Below are positions 32,269 to 42,016 of a stretch of 64,000 nucleotides of DNA, piece after piece. The DNA comes from Weissella coleopterorum (lineage in GTDB: Bacteria; Bacillota; Bacilli; Lactobacillales; Lactobacillaceae). The number at the start of each line of letters is the position of its first letter. Within the stretch, counting starts at the first letter, position 1. Position numbers and translations under genes: made by a program. Under the pieces are notes generated by a model. That model did not search any database. It was not told the origin of the DNA and saw nothing but the letters and a program-made list of their open reading frames with translations. The stretch spans positions 558,001-622,000 of the forward strand of contig NZ_CP049888.1 of the NCBI RefSeq assembly GCF_011304355.1, written 5' to 3'.

Positions 32269-34632
32269 ATGCTTGAGAATCAATCTATAAAACTAGATGT
32301 GGCTTCAGATGGACACATCAAAAATTTAATGTTTAAGGATGATCCAAATCAAATGAATTGGGTGATCGATGATCAATATTTAAAACAAGAAGGTTATTCA
32401 GACGCGAATAAGTTATTTGGTAATTTTAAAATCACAATTAATCAAGAACCGTATAGGAGTGATGAACAAGTCCCGGTGATTTCGGAAGGTGACGAGAAAA
32501 TATCGATTTTATATCAATTAACTGCGACAATCAATCTAAAAATGCAATATCAATTGGATGAAAGGGGTCAGATAATCTGGGATATTGAATTACAAAATTT
32601 ATCTGATCAAAAAATTAATATCGATTATTTTGGGGTTTGGATTTCATTTGCGTACGTTATGTTTCGTGATAAAAATGTTTTACGTAATATCCATAATTCG
32701 GCTGCAGTATTTCCGTCTATTTCAAAAAATTATACTAAAATTAATGTCGTTCGGCGCGATAATCAGGGTGGTAATGTAGGCTTTTATCAAACAGTTGGAG
32801 AGACAAAGTCAGTCGGAACATATTGCGATTATAAAAATAAATTTTTTGAAAATATTTCGCCTTCGTTAGATGGATTATTGTTTCATCAATTGATTTTAGC
32901 CGGTGGGTACGAAAGGCAGGTCAATGAATATGATTGGGTCTATAATCGGGATGGATTAACCTTAGAATCAGGCAAAAGTCAATATTGGCGTTATGTGATG
33001 AATCGGAATCAAAATGAAGTTGATTTTAAAGAACAAGCGAAACGTGTTCAACATCCGATGATTGAATACGATCCATTAAATATTATTGGACATGATCTTC
33101 ATATTAAAATTGATGCCAATCAGAAAAAGATTGAACAAGTTCAAAGTTTTAGTGGATCTGCCGGACAACATAATCAAAATCTGCTAAAAAAATTAAAACA
33201 TAAAAATGGTGATAACTATGAGCTAGTGTTTTCTGCGCTGGACTTAGGTGAACATAAAGTTGAATTTACTTTTACTGATGGAACATCGGACTTTGTAGTT
33301 ATTAATGTGATGGAACCACTAGATCAATTGATAGAAAAACGCGTTGATTATTTATCCAAAAATTCATATCTCGGTCCAAATGGAGCGACCCCGTATGCGT
33401 TTACGCCGATTTCCAATCAGGGTGAATCATTAGGGAAGCTTAATCTGATTTTAAAGAAAAATATTTTGGGGCAGCTTGATGCCAAGCAAGTTCGGCAGGT
33501 TGAAGCTAGCGCGGTTTATTATGTTAAAAATAAGTGGTTTAAAAATGGTAATTTAAATCAACCAGCTCGCTTATATGGGGATTTTTATCGATGCATGGAC
33601 TTTGAGTATATCGGGCATTTATTCTTCCTATTATCAGAATTTGATGATGATATATTAACCATTAATTCCGCTTCAGAATATCTAAAATGGTCGGCAACCG
33701 TCTTTGAACTTAGAGTCAATCCTGATTTGCATGCAACAAAAAGAGGCAAAGAAGAAGCACAAATGTTAGGGGTCTATTTCTTATACATTGATGCATTATT
33801 GCAAAAATTAAAGGAAAAAGGTCTGCAAAAAGAATATCAGAAAATTAACGAATTATGGAATGCGGTAACCAAACGCATTGCGGCACAAAGTGATGATTAC
33901 AGTGCGGCCATAACAGAACATTATTTTGATAATGCAGGGTTTGGACCAACTGCAGGAGCTATGAGTTCAGCACATCAGACTAAGAGCGCTGAAAACTATG
34001 GGGCCTTATTGCTGGCGAATATTGGTTATTCAAACGATTTTCGAGCACAAAATCCTGACCGATGGTGGGAGGCCTTAAGTTACATGATTCACTCTTTGTG
34101 GGGCGGGATTACATCAGCTTCAGCGTACAAAGTTTTCGAAGGTAATCATAAGGAGGAGTATCTACGTGCAAGTTATCGGGCTTTGGCGGGCGTGCTTTAT
34201 TGCTATGATACTAATGCCACTGCGACAACTCCTTTAGCAACAGGTTTAGCTGCATCGACTTATTCAGTTGCAGGTCCACACCTCAACCGACCAGATTTAT
34301 CACGAGCTCGGTTTGGTCAAGCAACATTTTACCAAGATGGTGGAATTTTTGCTCGATTGTTTAGAGGAGATGAAAAAACTGATGATTGGGATATGGGGGA
34401 AGAATTAGTCGCATATTTAGATGGATTAGGACAAAAAACCTTTGTGTTGATGAAAGATAATCAGCTTCAAGTTATTAATGGGACTTACTCTCAAGATTCT
34501 AACCAAGTGACAATTTATAGTTTTGCGCCTTATCAAGCTGAAGTATATTTACTTACTGGTCAAGGGTTACAAAGATTAGGAGAAACCGATGAAAATCATG
34601 AGTATAGTATAAATTTGGATGTGTTTGAGTAG
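32269..34632 (+). CDS. Large cytoplasmic DUF5695-like protein, putative carbohydrate-active enzyme
   Basis: Encodes 787 residues from the ATG at 32269 (GGAGGAG upstream). No signal peptide. The N-terminal half (1-370) is beta-rich; the second half is helical with GPNGATPYAFTPISNQGES, ARLYGDFYRCMDFEYIGHLFFLLSEF, HYFDNAGFGPTAGAMSSAHQTKSAENYGALLLANIG and RWWEALSYMIHSLWGG. This resembles DUF5695 proteins and suggests an alpha/alpha toroid, as in several glycosidases and lyases. No catalytic residues are known. It sits in an operon with an AraC regulator and a GPH symporter, so a role in trimming an imported arabinoside is inferred. Confidence 0.65.
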   Translation: MLENQSIKLDVASDGHIKNLMFKDDPNQMNWVIDDQYLKQEGYSDANKLFGNFKITINQEPYRSDEQVPVISEGDEKISILYQLTATINLKMQYQLDERGQIIWDIELQNLSDQKINIDYFGVWISFAYVMFRDKNVLRNIHNSAAVFPSISKNYTKINVVRRDNQGGNVGFYQTVGETKSVGTYCDYKNKFFENISPSLDGLLFHQLILAGGYERQVNEYDWVYNRDGLTLESGKSQYWRYVMNRNQNEVDFKEQAKRVQHPMIEYDPLNIIGHDLHIKIDANQKKIEQVQSFSGSAGQHNQNLLKKLKHKNGDNYELVFSALDLGEHKVEFTFTDGTSDFVVINVMEPLDQLIEKRVDYLSKNSYLGPNGATPYAFTPISNQGESLGKLNLILKKNILGQLDAKQVRQVEASAVYYVKNKWFKNGNLNQPARLYGDFYRCMDFEYIGHLFFLLSEFDDDILTINSASEYLKWSATVFELRVNPDLHATKRGKEEAQMLGVYFLYIDALLQKLKEKGLQKEYQKINELWNAVTKRIAAQSDDYSAAITEHYFDNAGFGPTAGAMSSAHQTKSAENYGALLLANIGYSNDFRAQNPDRWWEALSYMIHSLWGGITSASAYKVFEGNHKEEYLRASYRALAGVLYCYDTNATATTPLATGLAASTYSVAGPHLNRPDLSRARFGQATFYQDGGIFARLFRGDEKTDDWDMGEELVAYLDGLGQKTFVLMKDNQLQVINGTYSQDSNQVTIYSFAPYQAEVYLLTGQGLQRLGETDENHEYSINLDVFE

Positions 34633-34653
34633 AGACGTTTTAAGGAGAGTCCA

Positions 34654-35517
34654 ATGGATCGAAAAATTATTTCAATAGCGTTGCCACCTTTTCCAAATTT
34701 TATTGAAGGTAACTTAGCCATATTTCAAAAAGGCCAATTGCATCCTAATCGTAAGGAATTGGGATATTTTGATTTGATTTTTGTGAAAAGTGGTCGGCTT
34801 TTTATTACAGAAGCTGGCGTAAACTATACCATTAATCCTAATGAAATGTTTATTTTATTACCTAATCAACATCATTATTCTTGGAAAGCCTGCGAAGAGC
34901 AGACGGAATTCTTTTGGATTCATATTTATACCACGGCTCAATGGGATGAAAGTGAGCACCCTAAGCACTTTACATCCATGTTGCCGATTCCTGATCTGCA
35001 TTTTCATCAGAGAAATTACACGCTACATTTGCCAAAACAAGCTGCAATTTTAGATCGAGATTTAATTTTTGAACTACTAATTCAGATTCAAACAAGTACT
35101 GAGCATGATGATGTTGATGCAATATGGCATACGGAAGATTTGTTTTTGAAATTTTTAAAATATGTTGAAAATGAGGGCTTTACAAAAGATCGTGCGACTA
35201 TTCTAGCTGAAAAAATCCATTTATTTTTAGAAAAAAACATTAATAAGAAAATAACTAATCAGGATATTTCTAATTATTTTCACTTACATATTAATTATTT
35301 AGCACGGGTTTCACGTCAAATTTATGGAAAAACGCCGCTGGAGTTGTTAGATGACTTACGAATGGAGGTTGCTAAAGAATATTTAGTAAAAAGTAATGTC
35401 TTACTTAAAAATATTGCTGAAATTATTGGATATGAGTCTTACATTTCTTTTTCAAATCATTTCAAAAAAAATATTGGCCTAGCTCCACGGGATTATCGTG
35501 AAAAGTATCGTAATTAA
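34654..35517 (+). CDS. AraC family transcriptional regulator
   Basis: Encodes 287 residues. The N-terminal cupin-like effector domain (about 1-150) contains FVKSGRLFITEAGVNYTINP and LPNQHHYSW. The C-terminal double helix-turn-helix (about 185-287) has ITNQDISNYFHLHINYLARVSRQ and IAEIIGYESYISFSNHFKKNIGLAPRDYR. It probably activates its own operon in response to an oligosaccharide or pentose. AAGGAGAG precedes the start; 21 bases separate it from the upstream gene and 21 from the symporter. Confidence 0.9.
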   Translation: MDRKIISIALPPFPNFIEGNLAIFQKGQLHPNRKELGYFDLIFVKSGRLFITEAGVNYTINPNEMFILLPNQHHYSWKACEEQTEFFWIHIYTTAQWDESEHPKHFTSMLPIPDLHFHQRNYTLHLPKQAAILDRDLIFELLIQIQTSTEHDDVDAIWHTEDLFLKFLKYVENEGFTKDRATILAEKIHLFLEKNINKKITNQDISNYFHLHINYLARVSRQIYGKTPLELLDDLRMEVAKEYLVKSNVLLKNIAEIIGYESYISFSNHFKKNIGLAPRDYREKYRN

Positions 35518-35538
35518 AATTTAAAGGGGTAGAAGATT

Positions 35539-36876
35539 ATGAATCAGACAGAAAAGTTGAATTTAAGAAATATATTAGCTTATGCCAGTACTGATACAGC
35601 TGGTAATTTATTATATTGTACGTTAACTAGTTTTATTTTATATTTTTATACTGATGTTTTTGGAATTTCAGTGGGAATGGCGGGGATGATATTATTGATT
35701 GCTCGGGTAATTGATTCATTTGATGCACCGATTTGGGGGCTAATTATAGACCACACTCATTCCAAATACGGAAAAAGTCGTCCATGGTTTCTATGGTTAG
35801 CAGTACCATTTGGACTTTTTCTAGCATTATCATTCATGACACCTGCTTTAAGTGTTAGTAATAAAATGATTTATGCATTGATCACATACTTGGTTACCGG
35901 AATTATCTATACGGGAATTTCAACGCCAATTACATCAATTTTACCAAATTTAAGTAATGATTCGGATGAACGAATCAAGTTAAATTCATATCGAATGATT
36001 GGTGGGAATATTGGTTATTTCGTAACTGCTTCATTTACATTGCCCTTAGTTGGCTATTTTGGTGGTGGAAATGATCAAAAAGGTTTTGCAATCACGGCCA
36101 TCGCATATGCAATTATCGGAGTGTTTATGTTCTTGTTTGCATTCGTTAATATAAAAGAAAACAATATTAGTACCGAAACAACACAAAGCATTCCCGTGAA
36201 AGATAGTTTTAAAGCCATAAAGGGAAATTGGCCCTGGGTGATAATTGTTTTGGCCAATATTATGTATTGGCTTGGAAATACAGTTCGAACTTCAACGGTA
36301 ATTTATTACGCTGAGTATAATTTAGGGCATTTAAATTATGCATCTATCTTAAACGGATTAGTCTTAGTGCAAGTTATTGGGGTTGCATTAATCCCATTGC
36401 TGGTTAAAAAACTATCTAAAGGAAATACTTTAATTTTAGGCTTTAGTTTAGCAGCGATTGGACAACTTTTAATGGGCGTAGTTGGATCCAATTTTATATT
36501 AATTGTTGTCATGTGGGTGGTGACCTCATTAGGGACTGGGATTGCCGTTTCAATGCCATTTGCAATGCTGTCTGATACGGTTGATTATGGTGAGTGGAAG
36601 AATGGTATTCGATCTGCAGGATTCTTAACGGCCATTGGAAGTGCATTTTGTATTAAAATGGGATCAGGATTAGGTGGCTTCTTACCTTCAATGATTATGG
36701 AAAAAACGGGCTACATTGCAAATCATACCCAAAGTCATTCTGCTTTAATGGGAATTAAAATTTCATTTATTTTAGTACCTGCAGTCTGCTTTGTGCTAGG
36801 AGCATTGATCATGCTTGCTTATCGTAAATTCGAAAAAGCTGAAACGATGATCAAAGCTGAATTGAGTGAACGTTAA
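35539..36876 (+). CDS. GPH family glycoside-pentoside-hexuronide:cation symporter
   Basis: Encodes 445 residues with twelve membrane helices. LIARVIDSFDAPIWGLIIDHTHSKYGKSRPWF is the GPH signature (D-x-x-x-D helix and the loop with RPW). MPFAMLSDTVDYGEWKNGIRSAG is the second conserved loop. It imports glycosides or pentosides with Na+ or H+. Unlike LacS-type members it lacks an EIIA tail. Its operon with the DUF5695-like protein and AraC regulator suggests an arabinose-containing oligosaccharide as substrate. Confidence 0.88.
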   Translation: MNQTEKLNLRNILAYASTDTAGNLLYCTLTSFILYFYTDVFGISVGMAGMILLIARVIDSFDAPIWGLIIDHTHSKYGKSRPWFLWLAVPFGLFLALSFMTPALSVSNKMIYALITYLVTGIIYTGISTPITSILPNLSNDSDERIKLNSYRMIGGNIGYFVTASFTLPLVGYFGGGNDQKGFAITAIAYAIIGVFMFLFAFVNIKENNISTETTQSIPVKDSFKAIKGNWPWVIIVLANIMYWLGNTVRTSTVIYYAEYNLGHLNYASILNGLVLVQVIGVALIPLLVKKLSKGNTLILGFSLAAIGQLLMGVVGSNFILIVVMWVVTSLGTGIAVSMPFAMLSDTVDYGEWKNGIRSAGFLTAIGSAFCIKMGSGLGGFLPSMIMEKTGYIANHTQSHSALMGIKISFILVPAVCFVLGALIMLAYRKFEKAETMIKAELSER

Positions 36877-36886
36877 TCATACAACT

Positions 36887-36926
36887 AAAAAACTCTGTGA
36901 TAAAAAATGAATCATAGAGTTTTTTT
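36887..36926 (+). terminator. Terminator of the DUF5695-AraC-GPH operon
   Basis: AAAAACTCTGTGAT pairs with ATCATAGAGTTTTT, followed by Ts. Confidence 0.85.
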
Positions 36927-37095
36927 TGTTGCGATAGATAAAAATTTAGGCAAATAAATATCTTGAATTATCTACGAAAGAACGTCGATTTCTAAGATAA
37001 GATTGATTAACATTGGCATAATGTGAAAATTTTAGTAAAAAAATATTTTTTTCAAAAAGCCTGAATGTAAGCCGTTTCAAAGAAAAAAATTCAAT

Positions 37096-37111
37096 ATTTA
37101 TACGGTCGCAA
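37096..37111 (+). promoter_or_regulatory. AraR-type box, divergent copy
   Basis: ATTTATACGGTCGCAA shares its left half with the box at 37126, exactly 30 bases (about three helical turns) away. Cooperative binding by one repressor is possible. Confidence 0.45.
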
Positions 37112-37125
37112 AAATAAATAACTTG

Positions 37126-37141
37126 ATTTATACGTAACAAT
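37126..37141 (+). promoter_or_regulatory. AraR-type box of the GH43 operon
   Basis: ATTTATACGTAACAAT resembles the Bacillus AraR operator ATTTGTACGTACAAAT (13 of 16). The identical 16-mer recurs before araB. It overlaps the predicted -35. Confidence 0.65.
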
Positions 37142-37158
37142 ATCTTAGTATACTTAAA

Positions 37159-37172
37159 TGTAAACGTTTGCA
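37159..37172 (+). promoter_or_regulatory. cre site of the GH43 operon
   Basis: TGTAAACGTTTGCA matches the cre consensus at 13 of 14 positions, just downstream of the predicted -10, a repressing position. Confidence 0.7.
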
Positions 37173-37222
37173 AAGTTTACTGAACTTATTTGATACATAT
37201 TTTTTATTGAAGGAGTATTTTA

Positions 37223-38191
37223 ATGGAGAATTATAACCCCCTAATTATTCAAAGAGCTGATCCATATATTTATAAACATACAGATGGTTATTATTATTTT
37301 AGTGCATCTGTACCTGCATACAATTTAATTGAGTTACGTCGATCAAAAACCATCGCTGGACTAGCACATGCGATGCCACGTACAATTTGGCGCAAGCATG
37401 CATCTGGAACTGGAGAAGAGAGTGAATTAATCTGGGCGCCTGAAATCCACTTTATTGATGGTAAATGGTATGTCTATTATGCCGCTGCGCATACAACTGA
37501 TTTTGATAGTAATGGAATGTTTCAACATCGAATGTATGTGATTGAATGCGCTGCAAGTGATCCGATGGCAACAGAGGACAATTGGGTTGAAAAAGGGCGG
37601 GTTCAAACGCCGCTTGACTCCTTTGCGCTTGATGCGACAACCTTTGAACATCAAGAAAAGTTGTATTATGTGTGGGCTCAAAAGGATCCAGAAATTTTTG
37701 GTAATACAAATATCTATATTTCTGAAATGGAAAATCCCTGGACGTTAAAGACAGCACCGGTTATGTTGACTAAACCTGAATATGATTGGGAAACACAGAT
37801 ATTTGCGGTAAATGAAGGGCCTGCTATACTACACCGGAATGGTAAGTTTTTCTTAACCTTCTCCGGAAGTGCAACAGATGAAAATTATTGCATGGGGATG
37901 TTGTACGCTGATGAGAATGCAGATCTTTTGGATCCTAATAGTTGGAAAAAATTAGATCACCCCGTCTTTACTTCGGATGTTAAAAATAATCTCTTAGGGC
38001 CTGGTCACAATTCTTTCACAGTTTCAGAGGATGGGACCAAAGATTTGCTCGTTTATCATATCCGTAATTATGCTGATATCAAAGGCGATCCCTTGTATGA
38101 CCCAAATCGACATACGATGATTCAAGCGTTTGATTACGATGAAAATGGATTCCCAGTCTTTGGTGATCCAGTTAAATTCACACAATTATAA
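37223..38191 (+). CDS. GH43 family alpha-L-arabinofuranosidase (cytoplasmic)
   Basis: Encodes 322 residues without a signal peptide. The five-bladed propeller shows the catalytic base Asp in QRADPYIYKH, the pKa-modulating Asp in SFALDATTF and the acid Glu in VNEGPAIL. LIWAPEIHFIDGKWYVYYAA is a family hallmark. The closest style is the exo-1,5-alpha-L-arabinofuranosidase group. It would release arabinose from imported arabino-oligosaccharides, feeding AraA. GAAGGAG precedes the ATG. It shares an operon with the LacY-like symporter. Confidence 0.88.
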   Translation: MENYNPLIIQRADPYIYKHTDGYYYFSASVPAYNLIELRRSKTIAGLAHAMPRTIWRKHASGTGEESELIWAPEIHFIDGKWYVYYAAAHTTDFDSNGMFQHRMYVIECAASDPMATEDNWVEKGRVQTPLDSFALDATTFEHQEKLYYVWAQKDPEIFGNTNIYISEMENPWTLKTAPVMLTKPEYDWETQIFAVNEGPAILHRNGKFFLTFSGSATDENYCMGMLYADENADLLDPNSWKKLDHPVFTSDVKNNLLGPGHNSFTVSEDGTKDLLVYHIRNYADIKGDPLYDPNRHTMIQAFDYDENGFPVFGDPVKFTQL

Positions 38192-38212
38192 AATAAAAAG
38201 GTAGATTTTATT

Positions 38213-39457
38213 ATGAATACAAAAACAGAAGAAAAGGGAATGTTTTGGTCGTTTCCTGTCTCACATTTCTCGTATTTTTTCATTTGGGCCATTGTTAATG
38301 GTTATTTAACCCTATGGCTTGAACAAGTTGCACATTTGAACGGAAGCCAAGCCGGAATTATTTTCTCAATGATGGCGGTAATGTCATTGATTTTTCAACC
38401 AATGTTTGGGTATTTTTCTGACCGTTTGGTAATGAAAAAAACTTTGGTCTTTATTATTTTATTGGCCGGAGCATTAATTGGCCCATTCTTCCAGTGGATC
38501 TTTTTGCCATTGTTAGCCTCAACAAATGCCATGGTCGTAGCAATCGCTACCGGAATTTACTTGTCATTTGTCTTGAACGGTGGGGTATCTGTAATTGAAC
38601 AATATATCCAACGGGCTTCAGTTATAAATAATTTTGAATTTGGTCACTCGCGAATTGGGGGCTCAATTGCCGGAGCTGTGGCCTCATTCCTAGGAGGACG
38701 TTTGTTCCTATGGCAACCAAGTGCAATCTTTTGGGCCGCAAGTGTATCGGCATTAATTGCATTTATCATGTTTTTATTCTTTGATAAGATTGCGGATAAT
38801 AACATTGAAAATGTGGCTGATGCTGAAAGTACCAAGGTTAATATGAAAGATGTTATGGCCCTGTTTAAGGTTCGTAATTTCTGGATTCTTGGTATCTTTT
38901 ATATGGGAGCTTCCGCTTTGTATGATGTGTTTGATCAACAATTTGTGATTTTCTTCCAGACTTTTTTCCATCATGTTTCCCAAGCTACAACTGTTTATTC
39001 GAATACAGTAACTGCGCAAATGTTTATTGAAATGATTCTAATGATTCCAATGCCTTATATCATCAATAAAATTGGGGCCAGAAATGGATTACTAATCTAC
39101 GGATTTATTACAGCATTGCGGATTATCGGAACGGCCTTAGCGCCCAACTGGATTTTTATCGTTGTCTTGCGTTTGCTTGCTGGATTTGAAATGCCATTAG
39201 TCTTAGTATCAATCATGAAGTATATTGGTATGACATTTGATAATCGTTTGTACGCTACAGTGTACGCTTTGGCAGCTAATTTTATGAAGCAAGTGTCAGT
39301 TTTCATCTTTTCGGCCCTAGCAGGATCAATGTATGATAATATCGGTTTCCAACATACGTATCTGATTATGGGAGCAGTTGTTCTGGTGATTACGATTATT
39401 GCAACAATTTTCTTGGATAAAGAACACAAAGATCCAACAACAATTTCAAAAATGTAA
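38213..39457 (+). CDS. LacY-like oligosaccharide:H+ symporter (MFS)
   Basis: Encodes 414 residues with twelve helices. FEFGHSRIGGSIAGAVASFLGG and ALYDVFDQQFVIFFQTFF align with the LacY sequences FEFGRARMFG and YDVFDQQFANFF, placing it in the oligosaccharide:H+ symporter family. Expression with GH43 suggests arabino-oligosaccharide uptake. It is thus the second oligosaccharide importer of this island beside the GPH protein. Confidence 0.85.
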   Translation: MNTKTEEKGMFWSFPVSHFSYFFIWAIVNGYLTLWLEQVAHLNGSQAGIIFSMMAVMSLIFQPMFGYFSDRLVMKKTLVFIILLAGALIGPFFQWIFLPLLASTNAMVVAIATGIYLSFVLNGGVSVIEQYIQRASVINNFEFGHSRIGGSIAGAVASFLGGRLFLWQPSAIFWAASVSALIAFIMFLFFDKIADNNIENVADAESTKVNMKDVMALFKVRNFWILGIFYMGASALYDVFDQQFVIFFQTFFHHVSQATTVYSNTVTAQMFIEMILMIPMPYIINKIGARNGLLIYGFITALRIIGTALAPNWIFIVVLRLLAGFEMPLVLVSIMKYIGMTFDNRLYATVYALAANFMKQVSVFIFSALAGSMYDNIGFQHTYLIMGAVVLVITIIATIFLDKEHKDPTTISKM

Positions 39458-39475
39458 TATATTTACGGATAAATA

Positions 39476-39512
39476 TAAAAACGTCTAGCTATCAAGTTAG
39501 GCGTTTTTATAT
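39476..39512 (+). terminator. Terminator of the GH43 operon
   Basis: AAAACGTCTAGCT pairs with AGTTAGGCGTTTT with G-T pairs, followed by T-rich DNA. Confidence 0.75.
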
Positions 39513-39563
39513 AGGATCAAACTAATATTAATAACAAAAACAAACAAATATTTAAATTAGTTG

Positions 39564-39592
39564 TTGATTTATACGTAACAATAAATTACAAT
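39564..39592 (+). promoter_or_regulatory. Promoter of the araBDA operon with AraR-type box
   Basis: TTGATT, a 17-base spacer, then TACAAT. The AraR-type box ATTTATACGTAACAAT occupies 39567-39582, so a bound repressor would block RNA polymerase. Confidence 0.7.
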
Positions 39593-39598
39593 AATACA

Positions 39599-39612
39599 TG
39601 TAAACGATTTCA
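39599..39612 (+). promoter_or_regulatory. Perfect cre site of the araBDA operon
   Basis: TGTAAACGATTTCA matches TGWAANCGNTNWCA at all 14 positions, just after the predicted -10. Confidence 0.8.
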
Positions 39613-39640
39613 TAATATAAAAATAAAGGAAGTTTGCTAA

Positions 39641-41251
39641 ATGGAAAAGGGACAAATCATTGAAGAAATTCAAGCCGGTAATACTTCATTAGGAATTGAA
39701 TTTGGCTCAACAAATATTAAAGCAGTTTTAATTGCGAGCGATTACAGTGTGATTGCAACTGGGTCACATGGATGGGAAAACCAATTAGAGAATGGAGTTT
39801 GGACCTACTCACTAGAAGATATTTGGTCTGGTGTTCAAGATGCTTATAGTAAGTTGTCTGGACAAATATCACAAACGTACGGAGTAGAATTAATTAACCT
39901 TCGTTCAATGGGAATTGCGGCAATGATGCATGGGTACATGTCGTTTAATGCACAAGGTGAATTGTTAGTTCCCTTCAGAACTTGGCGAAATGCTATGACG
40001 GAAGAAGCAGCTCTGCAACTGACACATCTATTTAATTTTAATATTCCAGAACGTTGGAGTATTGCACATCTGTACCAAGCTGTTTTGAATCAAGAGACAC
40101 ATGTTAAGGATGTCGATTTTATTACGACCTTAGCTGGATATGTTCATTGGAAACTGTCTGGTGAAAAGGTGCTGGGTGTTGGAGATGCTTCTGGAGTCTT
40201 TCCAATTGATGAACTAAGTCATGATTATAATCAAGACATGATGGATAAGTTCAATGGTCTAAAGGCAATTCATCAATATCACTGGTCATTGCCAGAAATC
40301 TTACCAGCCGTCAAGGTTGCTGGAGAACAAGCAGGGGTCTTGAGTGCTGAAGGTGCTAAGTTATTGGACGTTTCTGGTAAATTGAAGCCGGGGACTGTGA
40401 TGGCTCCGCCTGAAGGTGATGCGGGAACAGGAATGGTCTCAACTAATTCAGTTAAACAAAGGACTGGGAATGTCTCAGCGGGAACTTCAGCCTTTGCTAT
40501 GATCGTTTTGGAAAAGTCATTAAAGAAGTTGCACACTAGCATCGATATGGTCACCACACCTGATGGCTCAGCAGTTGCGATGGTTCACGCGAACAACTCC
40601 AGTTCAGATATCAATGCTTGGGCTGGATTGTTTAACGAATTTGCCCAAATGTTGGGGATTGATTTAGCCCCAGATGAACTTTACGGACATCTGTTTAACA
40701 GTATTTTGAATGCGGATCCTGATACCTCTGGAATTTTGTCATACGGATACTATTCAGGTGAGAATATCACGGGAATGAGTGAAGGACGTCCGGTGCTAGC
40801 TCGAATGCCAAATAGTAAATTTAATATTGGAAACTTGATGCGGACTAATTTGTATTCTGCATTTGGAGCGATGAAAATTGGAATGGACATCTTACACGAT
40901 GAACAAGTTGAAACTGATTCAATTGTGGCACAAGGTGGAATTTTTAAGACACCAATTGTAGGACAAAAAATGTTAGCCGCAGCGATGGAAGCTCCAGTAA
41001 CAGTGATGAAGACAGCTGGAGAAGGTGGACCATGGGGAATGGCTATCTTAGCTGCTTATGCTGCTGATGAGACTAAAAAGGATTTAGCTAGTTATCTAGA
41101 AGAAGAAGTGTTCTTTGATCAAGAACGTTCAACCATTGAGCCTGATGCTAAGGATGTGAATGGATTTAATCGCTTTATGGAACGTTATAAGGCAGGATTG
41201 CCAATCGAAGCACATGCCGTTGCGACATTGAAGGATCAAAACGAGGGATAA
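39641..41251 (+). CDS. araB: L-ribulokinase
   Basis: Encodes 536 residues of the FGGY kinase family. [15 protein letters not shown] is the N-terminal phosphate loop, [10 protein letters not shown] and FRTWRN follow, and [15 protein letters not shown] lies near the C-terminal nucleotide-binding end. It phosphorylates L-ribulose to L-ribulose-5-phosphate. AAAGGAAG precedes the ATG. araD follows after two bases. Confidence 0.95.
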   Translation: MEKGQIIEEIQAGNTSLGIEFGSTNIKAVLIASDYSVIATGSHGWENQLENGVWTYSLEDIWSGVQDAYSKLSGQISQTYGVELINLRSMGIAAMMHGYMSFNAQGELLVPFRTWRNAMTEEAALQLTHLFNFNIPERWSIAHLYQAVLNQETHVKDVDFITTLAGYVHWKLSGEKVLGVGDASGVFPIDELSHDYNQDMMDKFNGLKAIHQYHWSLPEILPAVKVAGEQAGVLSAEGAKLLDVSGKLKPGTVMAPPEGDAGTGMVSTNSVKQRTGNVSAGTSAFAMIVLEKSLKKLHTSIDMVTTPDGSAVAMVHANNSSSDINAWAGLFNEFAQMLGIDLAPDELYGHLFNSILNADPDTSGILSYGYYSGENITGMSEGRPVLARMPNSKFNIGNLMRTNLYSAFGAMKIGMDILHDEQVETDSIVAQGGIFKTPIVGQKMLAAAMEAPVTVMKTAGEGGPWGMAILAAYAADETKKDLASYLEEEVFFDQERSTIEPDAKDVNGFNRFMERYKAGLPIEAHAVATLKDQNEG

Positions 41252-41253
41252 AA

Positions 41254-41954
41254 ATGTTAGAAGAGATGAAAAAGCGGGTTTATGACGCTAATATGTTATT
41301 GCCAAAGTATGATTTAGTCACATTTACTTGGGGAAACGTTAGTGAAATTGACCGAGAAAAAGGATTGTTTGTTATCAAGCCTTCTGGGGTGGAATATGAT
41401 GAACTGAGTCCTGATGATATGGTAGTTGTTGATTTGAAGGGAAACGTGGTGGAAGGTGACTTGAATCCAAGTAGTGACACCGCAACACACATGCATTTAT
41501 ACAACGCTTTTCCTGAAATTGGTGGGGTGGTTCACACTCATTCCCCATGGGCAGTTTCTTACGCTCAAGCGGGAATGGATGTTCCGGCCATGGGGACAAC
41601 CCATGCGGATACATTCTATGGTGATGTACCAGCAGCATCGGCTTTAACACAAGAAGAAATCGAATCAGCGTATGAATTAAATACTGGTGTAGTGATCGAA
41701 CGCGAGTTTAAGACGCGTAACCTAGATCCTATGGCAGTACCAGCGGTCTTAGTTCGTCAACATGGACCATTCACCTGGGGAAGGATGCACATGATGCTGT
41801 CCACAACGCCAAGGTCCTTGAAGTAGTTGCTGAGATGGATTATCATGCGATGCAATTAAATCCACACGCTGATTTGAGTATTCCACAATACTTGCTCGAC
41901 AAGCATTATTACCGTAAGCATGGTGCTAATGCATATTATGGGCAAAAGAAATAA
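41254..41954 (+). pseudogene. araD: L-ribulose-5-phosphate 4-epimerase, broken by a single-base frameshift
   Basis: The intact first part matches class II aldolase/Ara[36 protein letters not shown] and [12 protein letters not shown] (zinc His pair). After [10 protein letters not shown] the frame runs into an early stop at 41824-41826. The expected [19 protein letters not shown] and C-terminus lie in another frame and end at 41954 ([12 protein letters not shown]). One missing base at about 41779-41784 (GGGGAAGG) explains it. A repaired gene would give about 233 residues, the family length. Loss of AraD would trap toxic L-ribulose-5-phosphate, so an error in the sequence is a serious option. 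Confidence 0.88.
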
Positions 41955-42016
41955 TGCTTATCGTTACTTTGTGAGACACAAGATGCTTTAGATTTAAAAT
42001 TATAGGAGAAAATATC

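Larger units (their letters stand above)
36927..37222 (+). promoter_or_regulatory. Regulatory region of the GH43 operon
   Basis: No gene. It contains two AraR-type boxes 30 bases apart, a promoter-like TTGATT (37124) with TAGTAT (37146), and a cre site, each listed separately. Confidence 0.6.

Noticed and set aside
37427-37757. Antisense open frames within the GH43 gene
   Set aside because: They are opposite conserved GH43 motifs and show no start signals.
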